In this document: positions 13,361-27,107 of the stretch, piece after piece
Layout of the letters: every line of letters begins with the position of its first letter
Numbering within the stretch: position 1 is the first letter of the stretch
Origin: Epiperipatus broadwayi
Taxonomy: Eukaryota > Onychophora > Udeonychophora > Euonychophora > Peripatidae
Direction of reading: 5' to 3'
Assembly: GCA_028023455.1 (NCBI GenBank)
Contig: JAQFVV010012572.1
Span: 2,046,001 to 2,110,000, forward strand
DNA length: 64,000 bases
The notes under the pieces: model-generated
Told to the model about the DNA's origin: nothing
Databases searched by the model: none
The model's input: only the letters and a program-made list of their open reading frames with translations
Position numbers and translations under genes: made by a program

Positions 13361-14116
13361 TGTTCCACATTTGATAACTTTTCCAATTAACCTTGTAACT
13401 ATTCTTCAGGACATATTTATATTCTCGAATTTCTTTTTATGTTCTGAACAGATTAATTCTACAGCAACTAGGATGCCATCTTTTATAAACTCCCCTTCAG
13501 AGCTTTCTCTTATATAAAATTACTCTTCTGCTTCAAACTTTTTAAAATCTTTCCAGTTTATTGCCCCAATATTGGGTAACCTCTATCTATTTGCTTAAAA
13601 TATATGAATAAGATTTTTTTTTCCCTATTTTGAGATTTCTATCATCCTTCATTTGTGCTCATTGTACTATTACAATTAACAGAAAATTAGATATATAATG
13701 AATTATGTTCTCCTTGTACTTTTAACAGTGCTTTTTAATAAGATGCTTTAGTTTCAAATAATAAAAAAATAGCAAATCAATTAAATTATTAATAAAATAA
13801 ATAATTTAAATAAATTAAATCATAAATAGTATATAAAAAAAACTCAATAACAAAAAAATTTCTTTTAATATACATACAAAAACACAGGGCATATTAAAAT
13901 TATAAAAACATTAAAATGGTTAACTAATAATAAAAAAAAAAAATTAAAAACCAAATACAAATAATGATTTAGGTCAAAAACTAATTTAATGATCAGTTAT
14001 TAAATTCCACATAATTACGTAAAATTAAACATTTTTTATATATACTTAAAATTAATTATAATCTAATAAAAACTGCACATTCAAATTTGTTTTTTAAAAA
14101 ATTTAGCAAATGGTGT

Positions 14117-15162
14117 AATAAAAAAAGAACTTAAAACATTATTTTAAAAAAATAAGATTTTTTTTTTATGTTTTTTAGATGTTTACAAAACAATAGTAAT
14201 TACTTGTAGCTAATAAATATTATGTGACATTCTTAATAAAAGTTGCATATTTAAAACTTATGGATCTGAGACTTGGACACTTAATAGAAGAGCAATACAG
14301 AGACTTCAGACCACTCAAAGGAGTATGGAGAGATGTATATTGGGAGTAACAAGAAGAGATCAAAAACGCAATGACCTTATTGAAAAAATTAAGATTGAAA
14401 TGGAGTTGGGCTGGACATATTGCTAGAAGAAATGATAATAGATGGACAATTGAAATTTTAAACTGGATTCCAAGAGATTGTAAAAGACCCAGAAAGAGAC
14501 CACATGTGAGATGGATGGATGAAATAAGAAAATGTGCAGGGGTATTGTGGAAAAGAGAAGCTAAAGATCGGAGAAGATGGATTAAACTTGGAGAGACCTT
14601 CATCCTGCAGTGGATTGATAATGGTTGATGATGATGATGATGATTTAAAATTAGTTTCAAAACTTTTTTAAAAAGTTGTTATAGTTTTTAACAAATTTTG
14701 TCTATATTTTTAGACTTTTATTTAAGTCAGAATCTCTGTTTGCTGATTTGTTTGTTTCGATTAAACAAGTTATAATCTGTTTGTTTCAAGATTTATTTGG
14801 ATAAAATTTTAAGATCGAGGGTTAATAAAAAATGAACTTAAAACATTACATAAAAAAACTAAGATTTTTTTTTTTAATGTTTTTTAAATGTTTACTTAAT
14901 AAAATAGATATGAAGAGATGGGTAAAACAATAGTAATTATTTGTAGATAATAAATATTATAGGTGACATACTTAAAAATTACATATTTAAAATTAGTTTT
15001 AAAACTTCTTTAAAAAAGTTATTATAGTTTTTAACAAACTTTGTCTATATTTTTAAATACTTTTATTTAAGTCAGAATCTCTATTTGTTTGTTTCAATTA
15101 AACAAGTTATAATGTTTGTTTCAAGGTTTATTTGAATAAAATTTTAAAATCGAGAATTAATA
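14117..15162. repeat. About 340-bp tandem duplication; first copy carries a LINE insert
   Basis: Copy 1 is 14117-14256 joined to 14651-14822. Copy 2 is 14822-15162. They share AGAACTTAAAACATTA-type starts, CAATAGTAATTA, TTGTAG-TAATAAATATTAT, GTTTTTAACAAA, AGTCAGAATCTCT and TTAAACAAGTTATAAT, ending in TTTTAA-ATCGAG. Copy 1 lacks about 29 bases near 14190 and is split by the 386-bp LINE fragment. Copy 2 preserves the uninterrupted site. Confidence 0.8.
14257..14642 (+). mobile_element. 5'-truncated RTE-type LINE, family II (C-terminus and tail)
   Basis: The fragment encodes YGSETWTLNRRAIQRLQTTQ, then after a frameshift KLRLKWSWAGHIARRNDNRW followed by RPRKRPHVRWMDEI, and ends TFILQWIDNG before a stop. 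This is the region C-terminal to the RT domain of RTE-type LINEs. It closes with a (GATGAT)n tail, the usual 3' end of RTE elements. An 8-bp duplication ATTTAAAA flanks it (14249-14256 and 14643-14650). The 5' truncation, simple-repeat tail and target duplication together identify target-primed reverse transcription. The copy is dead: it is truncated and frameshifted. Confidence 0.88.
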
Positions 15163-18100
15163 TATTTATATTCAATAGAATTTGTTCAAATTTTGTACAT
15201 TTGTTATAAATTATGGGTAATGCAATGACATTAAAATATTTTAAGTAGGTACCTTAGTTTCTTAAATCCAAAGAGATTGGCAGATGAAATTTTAAATATT
15301 TTGATTTCAAACACATTAATATAAACTTCAATAAATTTTCAATAAGCTGTATGTATTTTTTTTACTTTTAAATCTATTATTGAATGATTATATTGGAAAA
15401 GTATGCTTTTAAAAAATTAAAAAACATTTTAATTAAAAACATTTACAATGTTGACCAATAAAATTTGGGTTTGCATTACAATTTAATGCATAAAAATTGT
15501 ACAAAATTATTATATGTGTGTGTGTATGTTCACATCCACATTAAAGAGTTTTAAAAAATAAAATAAAAATTATACAAAAATTATCAAAAGAAAATTATTA
15601 ACTGTGTAAAAAAACACAAAATAATATATTACAATTTTATTTTACAGCTCTAAGACTGCTAAAATCATTATCAGAAACGGTTTAATAAAAAAGTTACAAG
15701 AGCAAAAGATATTCTTTAATTTAAAATCAGTAGCAGCAACTACTCGTAAATAAGTATGGCTAATCCAACTCCAGGGAGAGGAAAAGATAAAAATATTACG
15801 CAAGAGATGAGTTTTGTGATTTAATAAACCAATATTTGAACTAGAAATACTACACATAGAACATGCTAATATAATTATTTTATTTTATGATGACTTAATT
15901 TTGGAACTTTTTTTTTCTAAAATACTTCCAACACCACTTATAATTGTAGCTTTCCAATGAATTCAATCCTCTGTCCTATAATCCCAATGAAAACAATTAA
16001 TAATGCGCTTGCTTTAGGATGTCTTTAAAATAATATTTATAACAGGATCTACTTACCATAAAACCACATTCAAATTCCCCATAAAAAATTTTTTAGAACA
16101 ATAGTTCATTATTTCATATATACAATCCAATATAATTTCACTCTGTAGTATCACATCCAGCAAGTTGATAAACATTGATTAGTCTTATGATCTTGCCAAT
16201 GTACTTTCAAAATTTATTGGAGCATCCTTCAGCAAAATTTTTCTAATGCCCTTTTATTACATTCTCACTTCCATACAATAAGTTAGATAAATAAAAAAAA
16301 TCTTTATAGTTGATTAATTTAGTTGCAGTAATTATTTTACTGTGATGACATCCTATTTTTTAACTTGTTAAGAGCAGCAATGTGTTAGAGTCTGTACTGC
16401 ACCTCAATATCTAAATCATTTTTTCTATTTAAAAAGCTACAATATTTCCATCACTGGCTGATAAAGAACTTAAAAAGTTTTTTCAATATTAATTATTAAA
16501 TCCAAGTCTTTATATATTGCATTCAAAATATTATGCACATTCTATAGATCACCTTTAAAACTAGGAAAGTGCCATCATCGGTACACTGTAAATCCCAAAT
16601 CCAAAAAAATGGGGTTTTTTTTTTTTAATTGATTAAAATTAAAAATTCCATTAAATCTGTCATATTTTAACCAGATTCATTAATAACCTGCCTATAAACA
16701 GTACCAAAAACCACAATCATAAACAATTTTCATCTAAAGATTATTGCCTTTTTTTAAATTCTTAATTTGTACTTTAATTTGACATTATTTTATTTAAAAA
16801 TGTTATGACAATATATCTCAATTTTGATTACTTCACTAGTTTAATGATCTTTCCTAAGTTTTGTTATTATTTTATTCAATATCAATCTTTTTATTTATAT
16901 TTGAATTTTTCAAGACTTTCACCTCTTCTTGACCTAACTGACTTATGTTATGTATTTGTAATATCTTTTTTTGTACATTATAATTCTATTTATTATTTAT
17001 CCCTATTCTTAAAATATTTTTTGTTTTTAATAAAGCTGTTTCATCATATTCAGCATCACTTTTTTCTGTCCACCCTAAGGAGAGAGTGTATGAGTTATGT
17101 ACTTTCCTATATTGTCTAATATAATGATTTGTTTTACAACAATTCAAAATATTCTTTTTATAATTTTTTATATTATACCCTATACTTTTCCACAATTGAC
17201 ATCAGATTATTTATCTATTATGTTTTTGTAGACTCGGTAATTTTTTCACTATAACCTTAATCCTTCCATCTCTTTAGTCATCTAATTTCGCCTTTTTTTA
17301 TTATTTGATTCTGATAGTCCATATTTTCCTTTGAGCTATTATTATCATCAACTTTCCAGGTTCTCTTTTTTTAATTTCTGTATTGTAAGAAATGGAAAGA
17401 TCCACCCTTTACATTAAAGTCCCATTTACGTTTAAAAGAAAACAACTCTGATTTGGTTTTTACGTAAGGATTTGTATATAGATTGTTATTGTTATTTGGT
17501 TCATTTTTATTTATTTATTGTGGTATCTGCTTTGTTGTGCAATGATGAGACTTTGGAATGGCAATGGATATATCTATAAATTCACGAGTGTATATGTATA
17601 TGAATAATTATCAACAGTAGTATTTAAATTGCTAGTTATAATTAGATTGTATTTTTATCTTGGAAATTATTTAGGATGTAATGTTATTATTTTGGTTGTT
17701 TATTTATTTATTTATTTTATAGATTGCAAAAATAAATTTTTCAATGCAATATTTTTTTTCTATTGATATTTTTGTTTTGGTGTTTTAAAAAATGTTTTAA
17801 AATCAACAATTGCACTGTTAAAGATTTTAGGTCAGTGTGTGAAAAATGAAAATGATATAAAACAATAGAAAGAGATTGCTATGGAAACAATATATATAAA
17901 AAAAAGATCGCCATTAAAAAAAAACATTGAAAAAATAAGTAAAGCTGTACTTTGTCTACTTAGAATTTTTTTTCTTCTTCTGGCATAATTATATAAGTTA
18001 TTGAACGGAAATTCATCATAATGGCAGGTTAGAGCTCGGTCGCTTTCCGGGGTATTTTTGCCTCGCTTATTTTATTCCTGTTTTACAGCTTAGGAAAACA

Positions 18101-19231
18101 TAGGTAATCACTGGGCAAGCATTTGAAATCTGATAAAAAAAATAGCTATGTTTTTAACTTTTAAGTTTCTGTTAATAATTCTAACCTGAATATTAAATCA
18201 ATTTATTTCTTCAGCTAATTTGTCAATCTGAATAATATAAAGAATATGCCAGGGATTAATATCTTCAGCAGAAGATCTATAAAGTCATGCGTTGTTAATA
18301 TGTATACCTATTTAAAGTTATTTCACATCTACGGAATGGAGCAGAGATCAAATATTTTTAAAGTAAACAAAAGACTGGAAATAAAGAAAAGTTTGCGGTT
18401 ATGGCGGCAGTAATTCATTTGTTGATTTTTTTTCTTAATCATAAAACTTATTTCAAAACTAAAAGTTGCAAGTGTTGTGACTTGGAAATGATCAATCATT
18501 ATAATTTAAACATATTATTATTTATTTATTTTTATGAAATTTTAAAATTTATCTTTACAAGAGTATATACATATTTGATGTCTAAGACTAGCTTATAATT
18601 TTCTTTTTGAATGTTTCGATTTAAAATAATGAAAGTCAATTTATAGTGTATATATATATATTTTTGTCAGAAATTTTATATGTTAAATTGTGCAAATAGA
18701 TTAGTAAATGCCAAGTAATGATTATAATAATTTTTTTTTTTTTTTAATATTAAATGGTTGTATTTGATTCACGTTTTACATATATACATATATCAAATGG
18801 TAACTGTCATGTATAACTTAAACTGGAAAATAAATAAAGTACTTATTTGCATAGGAGTTATATATAAATATGCAAAATATAATATAATCATATTTACGAA
18901 TTCTATCATTATTTAATAATTGTATTGACTCTTCAATTATTTTAACTGTATTGTCAGATGTATTTTGAAAGGTGTGATCAAGTTATGATATTGAATATTA
19001 GTTATAGATTAATATCCCCTCATGACCATTATTTAGAAGTTGTCTTTTATATATATTTTGCCTATATGTATAAAGGTTTATATGATATATTTATTTTGTG
19101 CTAGGCGTTTAATAAAGCCTTGAGTTGATAAAGTTATGAAATAAATGTTGAACTTTGCAAGCTAGGATATAAGCATTATATTAATAAGAAAGTAGTTGAT
19201 GTTCATAATAAAAGACGTGATTCAAACCAAG

Positions 19232-21290
19232 TGTAACGGGCACATACGCCGTTACATTATTTTTTATTAAACATGAAATTAAAATAAAACAAGACATTGA
19301 AAAGTTCGTAAATAACAATTTAAAAAATTGAAATTAAATGTCTTAAACTCGTATATATATAAAATCGCACAGATGAAAAAAATTATTAAAATAAAACTTT
19401 ATTAAAAATAGAAAAAGGATTTTAAAAGCAAAAACTTAAAAAAGATTTAGAGATAAAAATATATCTTTAAGTTTGAAAACAAATTAATTAATGTTATTGA
19501 AAAATGGAAATGATTATTTTAATTAGTCCAAGTGAACTAGCCCTTGGGCATTTAAAATGTATAAGCAACGGTCAGATAGGAGAAAAAATAGAAACTAATG
19601 GCCAATGAAAGAGATCCATCGGGGAATCGGACCTCAACGGAAGGATCATCATCGATGACGTAATAGTGAGTGAAGAAAATTTAAGAGAAGACAGATGTGT
19701 TAAGTCGGAGAGTCGGAGGTGAAGGGATTGAAAGACGCACTTTCAATTCCTTCAGTTGTTATAAAAAAAAAGGAAAATGAAACATCGCTTTTCCTATATT
19801 GAGGACCACAGGATCATCGAGGGATTTTAACGCTGGATTCCAAACGGCAAGCAACGGATAACTAATGAACATTTCTAAAACCGTAAGCATGTTATGAACT
19901 TAAATGAATATTAATTTGAAAACACTAAGAACTTTAAAATATAAACTTTCCCAGTATTTAAAAAAAAAAGAAATAGAATCCTATCTGACCAAACTAAATT
20001 CCTTATTAATTCTTTTTATTGATGTATTTCTTTTTTTTTTAAATCATTTCCATTTATTTATTTATTTTTTGGTTCTTTTAAGTTTTATTTATGATTTTTG
20101 CTTTTCGCTAATTTAATATTATATAAATGTTAAACTTAAGTCGGGCGTGAATGGCTATATAGATTTGTAAAGTTTTATTAGGGGAGGGTAATCTTAGGTT
20201 ATTCGTTTCGTAGTTGAATTAGGTCAATGGATTGGATGTATTGGTGTAATTAGTAGATGTAGTACAAGATTCGCTATGGGCAGAATTGCTTTATACGCCG
20301 CACACTTCCTTTTTGCTTATGGAATGCGATCGTAAGTCGGCAAAATGACCGCAGTCCTTTCCTATGGAGTTTTTTTTTTATTGCTCTTCTTGTCAGATAG
20401 ATGTAGTATTCCTATCTGATGAGAGGCAATTTCTTCTCTTAACCTTTTGTGCTGCCATATTCGTGTTACATTGAATGCAACGATATATCAGATGGATTGA
20501 CGTTGGTTTGACTGCGAACTTTTGGCCTAAGGTTAGATAAAGATAGAATATTTTCTTTTCAAATGCAAATCTATGTAGTCTATTCATACTCGACACTCTA
20601 AATAAAAATGCATTAAATTTAAGTTGGGTATGGACGTTGCATGGATTCGTTATCGGTTACTTATGTTTGTGGTTTTCATATTCGATTGGAATATATAAGT
20701 CATCGATGTCAATGCGGCATCTTATGATGAATGCCATTGGGTTTTTGAATTCCCTCTGCAATTGACGTTATCAATGACTTTGTATTTTGGTCGGTGATGT
20801 TTAATGTGAAATGTTTTTAACCGTGTAATCTATGTAACCGATCTATACTCAACATTATAAAACAAACTTTTATAAACCCATCTGTGGCAAACTTATAAAA
20901 ATTAAAATGTAAATTTATAAAAATTAAATGTAAATTAAAATCAAAGTTAAAAATGTAAATTAAATTTCAAAATGTAAAACTGATACTAAAACAATTTTAA
21001 ATATTATATATGTGCGTAAATAAATGTTTGTGTGTATAATTACTGGCAGTGGCTTATTTAATTTTTTTTTATATATTCTTAGATAAGAATTTATTATAAA
21101 ATATAAACAAGTTAGTTATCTCTGCGTCTCCATGACCTAGTGACAATGGTCCAAATATTTAAATAAAGTGGAATCTTAACTTACGTATCTGCCTACTATA
21201 TAAATTTTTCTAGGTTCAAATGCCTAGATGGCGCCCTTGTAGTGCAGATATCGTAGATGGCTTCCATCAACTTTCTTTTGGATCGTTACA
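19232..21290 (+). mobile_element. Putative solo LTR, 2.06 kb, gypsy-like
   Basis: It starts TGTAACGGGCACATACGCCG TTACA and ends GATCGTTACA, giving TG...CA ends with a short inverted terminus (TGTAACG/CGTTACA). CAAG flanks both sides (19228-19231 and 21291-21294), fitting a 4-bp target duplication. The interior is more GC-rich and CpG-richer than the host intron, with no coding sequence, and includes low-complexity AAATGTAAATT repeats (20890-20990). A lone LTR is the expected product of recombination between the two LTRs of a full element. No second LTR or internal domain is nearby. Orientation is unproved. Confidence 0.5.
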
Positions 21291-23112
21291 CAAGTAAATA
21301 AATCCCCCTAGCATAGTGGGAAGGAGCTTTTTACATTGTCTTTTGTATCATCTTGTATGTTGATCCAGCTTTAAAGAAAGACATCTATAACCTAAATTAT
21401 TAATTTAACAAGCTACTACTAATTTATTTATTTATTTTACAAGTTTTATATAATTTCTATGCAAAATATAAACTTCAATTTATGTTTATTATCAATAAAT
21501 CTTTTATTTGATTTATATATATAAAAAAATTGAACATTTGAAAAGCAAATCAATTTTTGTGTTTTCCATATATATATATGCTATTTCAAAATATCAAATC
21601 ACAATCTTGGAATAAAGCTTATATATCAATTATTTTATATAAAACAATGATTTTGGGTTTTCATTTAAGATTTATTAATATCTTTATTTTCTCTTTTTAG
21701 TGCAGCAGTTATTAGATAATTTGGTAAATTCACCATCATCTAAATGGTAATATTGTGTTTTAGCTAATTATTTATTGAAGCAATTATTAATTGAAGTATT
21801 AAATCATATATAATCTTGTTTGTAAATATATATTGGAGTCAACAAAATTCCCTTTGTTTCCAAAGTATATTCTAGTAAATGATCAAGTTAACCCTGAGAA
21901 TAAATTATTTGATAGATCTTTGTTGGTGCTCTGTAATATCCAGGTTTACTTCACATGTAGTTAGTTTGAGCATTCTTTTACATTTCATTTCTTTTATATG
22001 AATATAATTGGTTAGTGGTTATATACATTCTATTACAATTGCCGCTCAATGTTTAAGGCCACAGCATTTTTTCATACGTAGATATGCATACTATTACAGT
22101 ATATATCCTCAAACTTTTGCATATCATATCTTTTTCATATGTTTAAAGTTTAAATTGTTCCTTATCATTACAATATCTTAATTTAATTATACTTTTTTTA
22201 TGATATCCTTCAAATTAAAAAAAAATTTTTTTAACGATTAACGCAACCACCTGTAAAAGTTACAGCCTGGAAGGCAGTAGCAAGGGATTTTGAAGCAAAT
22301 TTTTATTTTTCAGGCAGCCAATCCATAATCCAACAATTATTGTTTGGGAGATCATTATCTAATTATTATCTAAAAGATAAAATGAAATCATAAAATCTTT
22401 CATGGAGTAGCAATTAATGAGACTAGCAAGTATTACTGTTTAATCTTTTGCTTTTTGAAAATTGAATAAATCATTCAACTCAACGCAATCACAATTGGTG
22501 CAGCTTTTCAAAAGGTCACTTGGATTCACTTTTAAAAAATAATTTTATTTGTTAATAACAAATTTTTTATAATTTCGTTTTCTTATTTCAGCCAATTATT
22601 TATCTATTTACCATTTATCCATTCAGCATCAATAACATTATACTCATTTACTCATGTATCATTTTTATTTTTTAAGGTGGTCTTCTATCAATTCCTACAT
22701 TCTTTAAATACTGACTAAATACTTATATTCATTTGAAAATATGGATATTGTCAAACTTTCAGTTTTCAATTTCCATACCATGATCAGATCCAATTCATGC
22801 CAATATTCTACCATTATTGTATATCTTGAGAAGTTGATTGGAAAAAATTATGTAGAGACAATTCTTTACAAAGCATTCTCAGACTCTTTGCTTAAAACAA
22901 AATTTTTATATAGGTTGAATCCCATTCAGATGCATGTTAACCATTACAAATGGTGTTTAATATAAATGCATTTTTTTTGAAAGATGAAAATAAAATACTA
23001 TAAGAGATATTGCCAGAAAATCCAAGAAATACTAATAAAGACCTTTGTTTATATCTATTTTTACATTTTGCACTTAAAATAAAACACATGCCGCAAATTC
23101 CAAATCATTATA

Positions 23113-24187
23113 CAGTGTTTTACCAAAAAGGTCTTATATTAATTTTTGCTTCAACGGTCACCCCCTAGGGCTTATTTTTGGGGGAAGTCTTATTTTTCTA
23201 TACACAAAAATCTACATTTATTCACGTTATTCAAAATCTCAACCTCCCAAACATGTTTTTTCATCATCGCCTTCTGGGAATATTTGAATTTTCGGCTAGC
23301 AATATCTGGGATATTTACATTTATTTAAGTACAAAAGCTTAAATCAAGTGTTAATTTAAAACTTATGAGGTAGGAATGGTAACAAAAATGATTAACAGCT
23401 AAGAATGTTTATCCATACAAAAGCAATGAAAAAATTCACAAAAATTCAGAAAGCATTTTTGTATTTTACACTGCATTAAGTACAACTGTTATAACAAATG
23501 ACATTCAATTATGAACATTCATATAAGACACAAGCACATATATCCGTTATTAAGGCATACATTGTAACCACTTTCCAAATTACTTGTAATAGCCCTGCTT
23601 AGGTATTCTTTTTTAAAATTTTTCTTCAGTAGAAAGAATTTTTAAAACCACTTCCACTCTTTTAGAAGCAAAAAACACATTTAAGAAACAAAGCTGTTTT
23701 TTCTTTTACCTTGAATATTTAAAAGTTATCACAGTCAAATTCTAAAACAGCATTCTTATAAATGTAAGTATTAAATATAAATAAGTATCTAAGATTATAT
23801 AAATTAAATATAATTATCCGATATATTGGAATTGGTCGTAGGTAAATTTTAAATTTGTTAAATCATTCATAAATTCAATAAGTCCAACATTCGGCTGAGA
23901 GGAAATTGTTCATGCACATAGTTATGTTTGTTGAAAATGCTCAACGAGAAAATACTTAAGTACGTTTATAATTTATAGTATCATTTGTTTAAAGCATTAA
24001 TGTCAATATTATTATTTAATTACACATTCATTACTTTATAATTCAATACATACATTGTGGGTTTCAAAAAATGAAAAGAAATTGTTCATTTTACTGCCAA
24101 TCTTAACTAGGGCTTATATTACCAGCATCCTGAAAAATCATACTAGGGCTTATTTTCTAATTAGGTCTTATTTTCAGGAAAACACTG
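23113..24187. mobile_element. Non-autonomous DNA transposon, 1.08 kb, TATA-flanked
   Basis: The left end is CAGTGTTTTACCAAAAAGGT followed by CTTATATTAA. The right end, reverse-complemented, is CAGTGTTTTCCTGAAAATAA followed by GACCTAATT. Both sides carry CTAGGGCTTATTTT-type subterminal motifs (23165 and 24150). The flanks are TATA on both sides (23109-23112 and 24188-24191), consistent with a TA or TATA target duplication. No transposase is encoded. Confidence 0.6.
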
Positions 24188-25426
24188 TATAAGTTGCTTT
24201 TATGTAAGTAAAAGATTGTCTGTATTTTTAGTAATTATTAAAAAAATTTGAAAAAAAAAACCATATTTAGTTATTTAACAAAAGGAATTTTGGATTTAAT
24301 AGAATATCATAATTTAAACATACATAATAAAATGACTAATTTTATACAACCAATAACTAATAAATCTAATTAAAAAAAAACAAATAATTGCCAATAATAC
24401 AATTATTGAAAGAAATCTATAAACAACAATCAAACACTAATAATAGCTTAACGAAGAGAATTAAAATTACTTTAAATTTAACTATAATTCAAATTACACA
24501 GACACTGTATGAAAATAAGACCCTATACAAAGAGAAAAATTACGAAGTAATTCTTATAAATGAACTTAAAAATTGTAATAAATAAACAATGCACAAATAC
24601 TGAAATACACAATTCTTGAAAAATTATGACATTTATTTTGCAACTAAATCTCAGACAATAATTATAACTTAAGTAATCAAAAGTACTTCTATATAAATTA
24701 CATATTATTTATATGCACCCTTATTATAATTTAAAATAGATATAATTATTTTTATCAATTAATTTTTTTAAAATATACATATCAAATATATGGATAGTTT
24801 TTTGCCTCATAATAATTACTGATTCTGTAGTTATTCACAAAATTACTGTGCATATACAATTTTTATCAAATTCAAATCTGTTTTCATATTTTTAGGTATT
24901 AATAATGAAAAAACATTTATTTGCTCCAAAAACAAATTTTATTATATGACCTTCAAAAATTTTTGTTTATATTTTCCTCTTTATTTAATGAAATGTTAAT
25001 ATTATTCTTAAAATACTGCTAAGAACCAGATTAATTTGATCCCTTATAGATAAGTTGTTTTAATGAAAAAAAAAATCAAAATTTTTTATAAATTCTGACT
25101 TGTATCCATATTATCAAATACAAAGTAAGAATAAAGTAATAAATTAATGACTACAAAAGTAGCAATGACTGAATATATTTCCTGTTTGAAATAATAATTT
25201 TAAATAGCTAGCTGTTTTTAAAAAAAACTCCATATGCTTAATAAAAAAAAAAAACAACTTAAAATTAACAAAAAACAGAAATTTGTTGTATAACATTAGG
25301 CATTATAATTTTTTAGCCAAAAAAAAAAAAAAAACATTAAGAGAGTACAAATTTGAATTATACAAATTTATATATATAATATTCCATGAAAAATATAACA
25401 ATTTTGGACATGTGAACATCTTAGAT

Positions 25427-25922
25427 CAGTGGTCTTCAACACACCTGCAGACCGGTAAAAATAAAAATGAGGTTCCGCGGACCAGCAAAAATAACGATAA
25501 GATTTCGCAGACCGGCAGAAGTCTATAGATAAATTTTCTTAAAGATAAGCATAATTGTTATAACTGATCAAAACAACAATGTTAAATATATAAGATAAAG
25601 TTTTATATATATATGGAGTTTATATAATAAACTTTTTTTTAAATTTTTTTAGAAAAGTAATAAAAAATTTAATTCTACCCCCCCTCCCCCCATAAACATC
25701 TGTGATAACTAGAAAAACAAATTAATTTATGAACGATTAATTAGATTTTGTTTTCGTTCCAATTGGGTAAAAATGAGATGAAAAAATAAATAAAAATTGG
25801 CTATATTAATTAAAAATTTACTCTTATTATTACAAACTTTTTACTGCCCGTCTAGCACGCGGACCTGCAGAAAAGTTCCGCGGCCCGGCACCGGGCCGCG
25901 GACCAAGGGTTGAAGAACACTG
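25427..25922. mobile_element. hAT-type non-autonomous element, 496 bp
   Basis: It begins CAGTGGTCTTCAACACACCT followed by GCAGACCGG and ends CCGGGCCGCGGACCAAGGGT followed by TGAAGAACACTG. These are imperfect inverted termini of the CAGTGGTTCTCAA hAT class. A perfect 8-bp duplication TCTTAGAT flanks it (25419-25426 and 25923-25930), which is diagnostic for hAT integration. The ends are CG-rich islands (TTCCGCGGACC repeated) around an AT-rich core with a C-run at 25678. There is no transposase. Confidence 0.9.
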
Positions 25923-25979
25923 TCTTAGATAATCCCATCCACTATGGTTAGAATCATTTTTTATAACTTCCAAATTGTC

Positions 25980-26503
25980 GAAAACAATTTAGTAGTTTTA
26001 GAATATATTTAATGGATTCGAATATTTACATATATGGTAATTTTTGCATAATTTTGAAATCAGAAATGACATCAATTACATTGATTTACATAATTCAGAG
26101 ATCATAATTTGAAGCAAATTAAATCTTAAAATTAATCTTAACTAAATGCCATTGAAAACAATCTAGTAGTTTTAGAATATATTTAATGGATTCGAATATT
26201 TACATACATAGTAATTTTTGCATAATTTTGAAATCAGACATGACATCAATTACATTGATTTACATAATTCAGAGATCATAATATTGAAGCAAATTAAATC
26301 TTAAAATTAATCTTAACTAAATGCCATTGAAAACAATCTAGTAGTTTTAGAATATATTTAATGGATTCGAATATTTACATACATAGTAATTTTTGCATAA
26401 TTTTGAAATCAGACATGACATCAATTACATTGATTTACATAATTCAGAGATCATAATATTGAAGCAAATTAAATCTTAAAATTAATCTTAGCTAAATGCC
26501 ATG
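25980..26503. repeat. Three tandem copies of a 175-bp unit
   Basis: Units start at 25980, 26154 and 26329 with GAAAACAATYTAGTAGTTTT and end with TTAATCTTARCTAAATGCCAT. Copies 2 and 3 are nearly identical; copy 1 differs at a few positions. The array starts 50 bp right of the hAT target duplication. The period and lack of spacers fit an ordinary minisatellite. Confidence 0.9.
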
Positions 26504-27107
26504 GGTTATACAATAGATGAACACAAAGATAATAGGACAAAATAATAATAAAAAAATATCAGAAACAGTAAAAGGTACTTGTGAGTTTTCCAGTAACCCC
26601 TGTATTTTTGATAAATATACAGTTTGGAGAGCCTACAATCTCCCAACGATGTTTTAGTTGTTAAATTCAAAAAATAATAATAAATCGATTGTTAAATTAA
26701 AAAAAGGTAATAAATTCTGATAAATTTCATTAAGAATCTTTATTTCAATTTTTTTTTTTGCTTATATTACAACATTGAGGTTATGAGAAGCTCTCAACAT
26801 TATCGTGCTTTATTTCAATTCAGCATTTCTTTTTGTCAGTAGTATTTTTCGATACACTGTCATCATAATTAAAATTTGAGACTATCCTATCACAGAACAT
26901 GATGCAGTGGATGGCAATTCAATGTGAAATTTTTTTTAAACAGAATATCCCTTCATAAAAGAACATGGTTTGAGGGCTCTAAATTTCCATTTCTGACTGC
27001 ACTTAGATTTATTTACTTCTGGGGTAGGGATTGCACGCTGCCGATATGAATAAAGTGTAAATATTGTATGTATTTTGTTTTTATTCATTTTTCTGTTAAT
27101 AAGTTAA

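Noticed and set aside
14220-14660. 146-codon minus-strand open frame
   Set aside because: It is antisense to the RTE-type LINE fragment, whose plus-strand translation has clear family motifs.
16805-17119. 104-codon Tyr/Phe/Leu-rich frame
   Set aside because: Composition follows the AT-rich DNA; no domain, splice structure or conserved motif, and a comparable frame lies on the other strand.
20393-20596. 67-codon minus-strand frame
   Set aside because: Inside the putative solo LTR, with no motif.
25980-26503. CRISPR-like array
   Set aside because: The 175-bp units are contiguous and identical throughout, with no unique spacers; this is animal minisatellite DNA.
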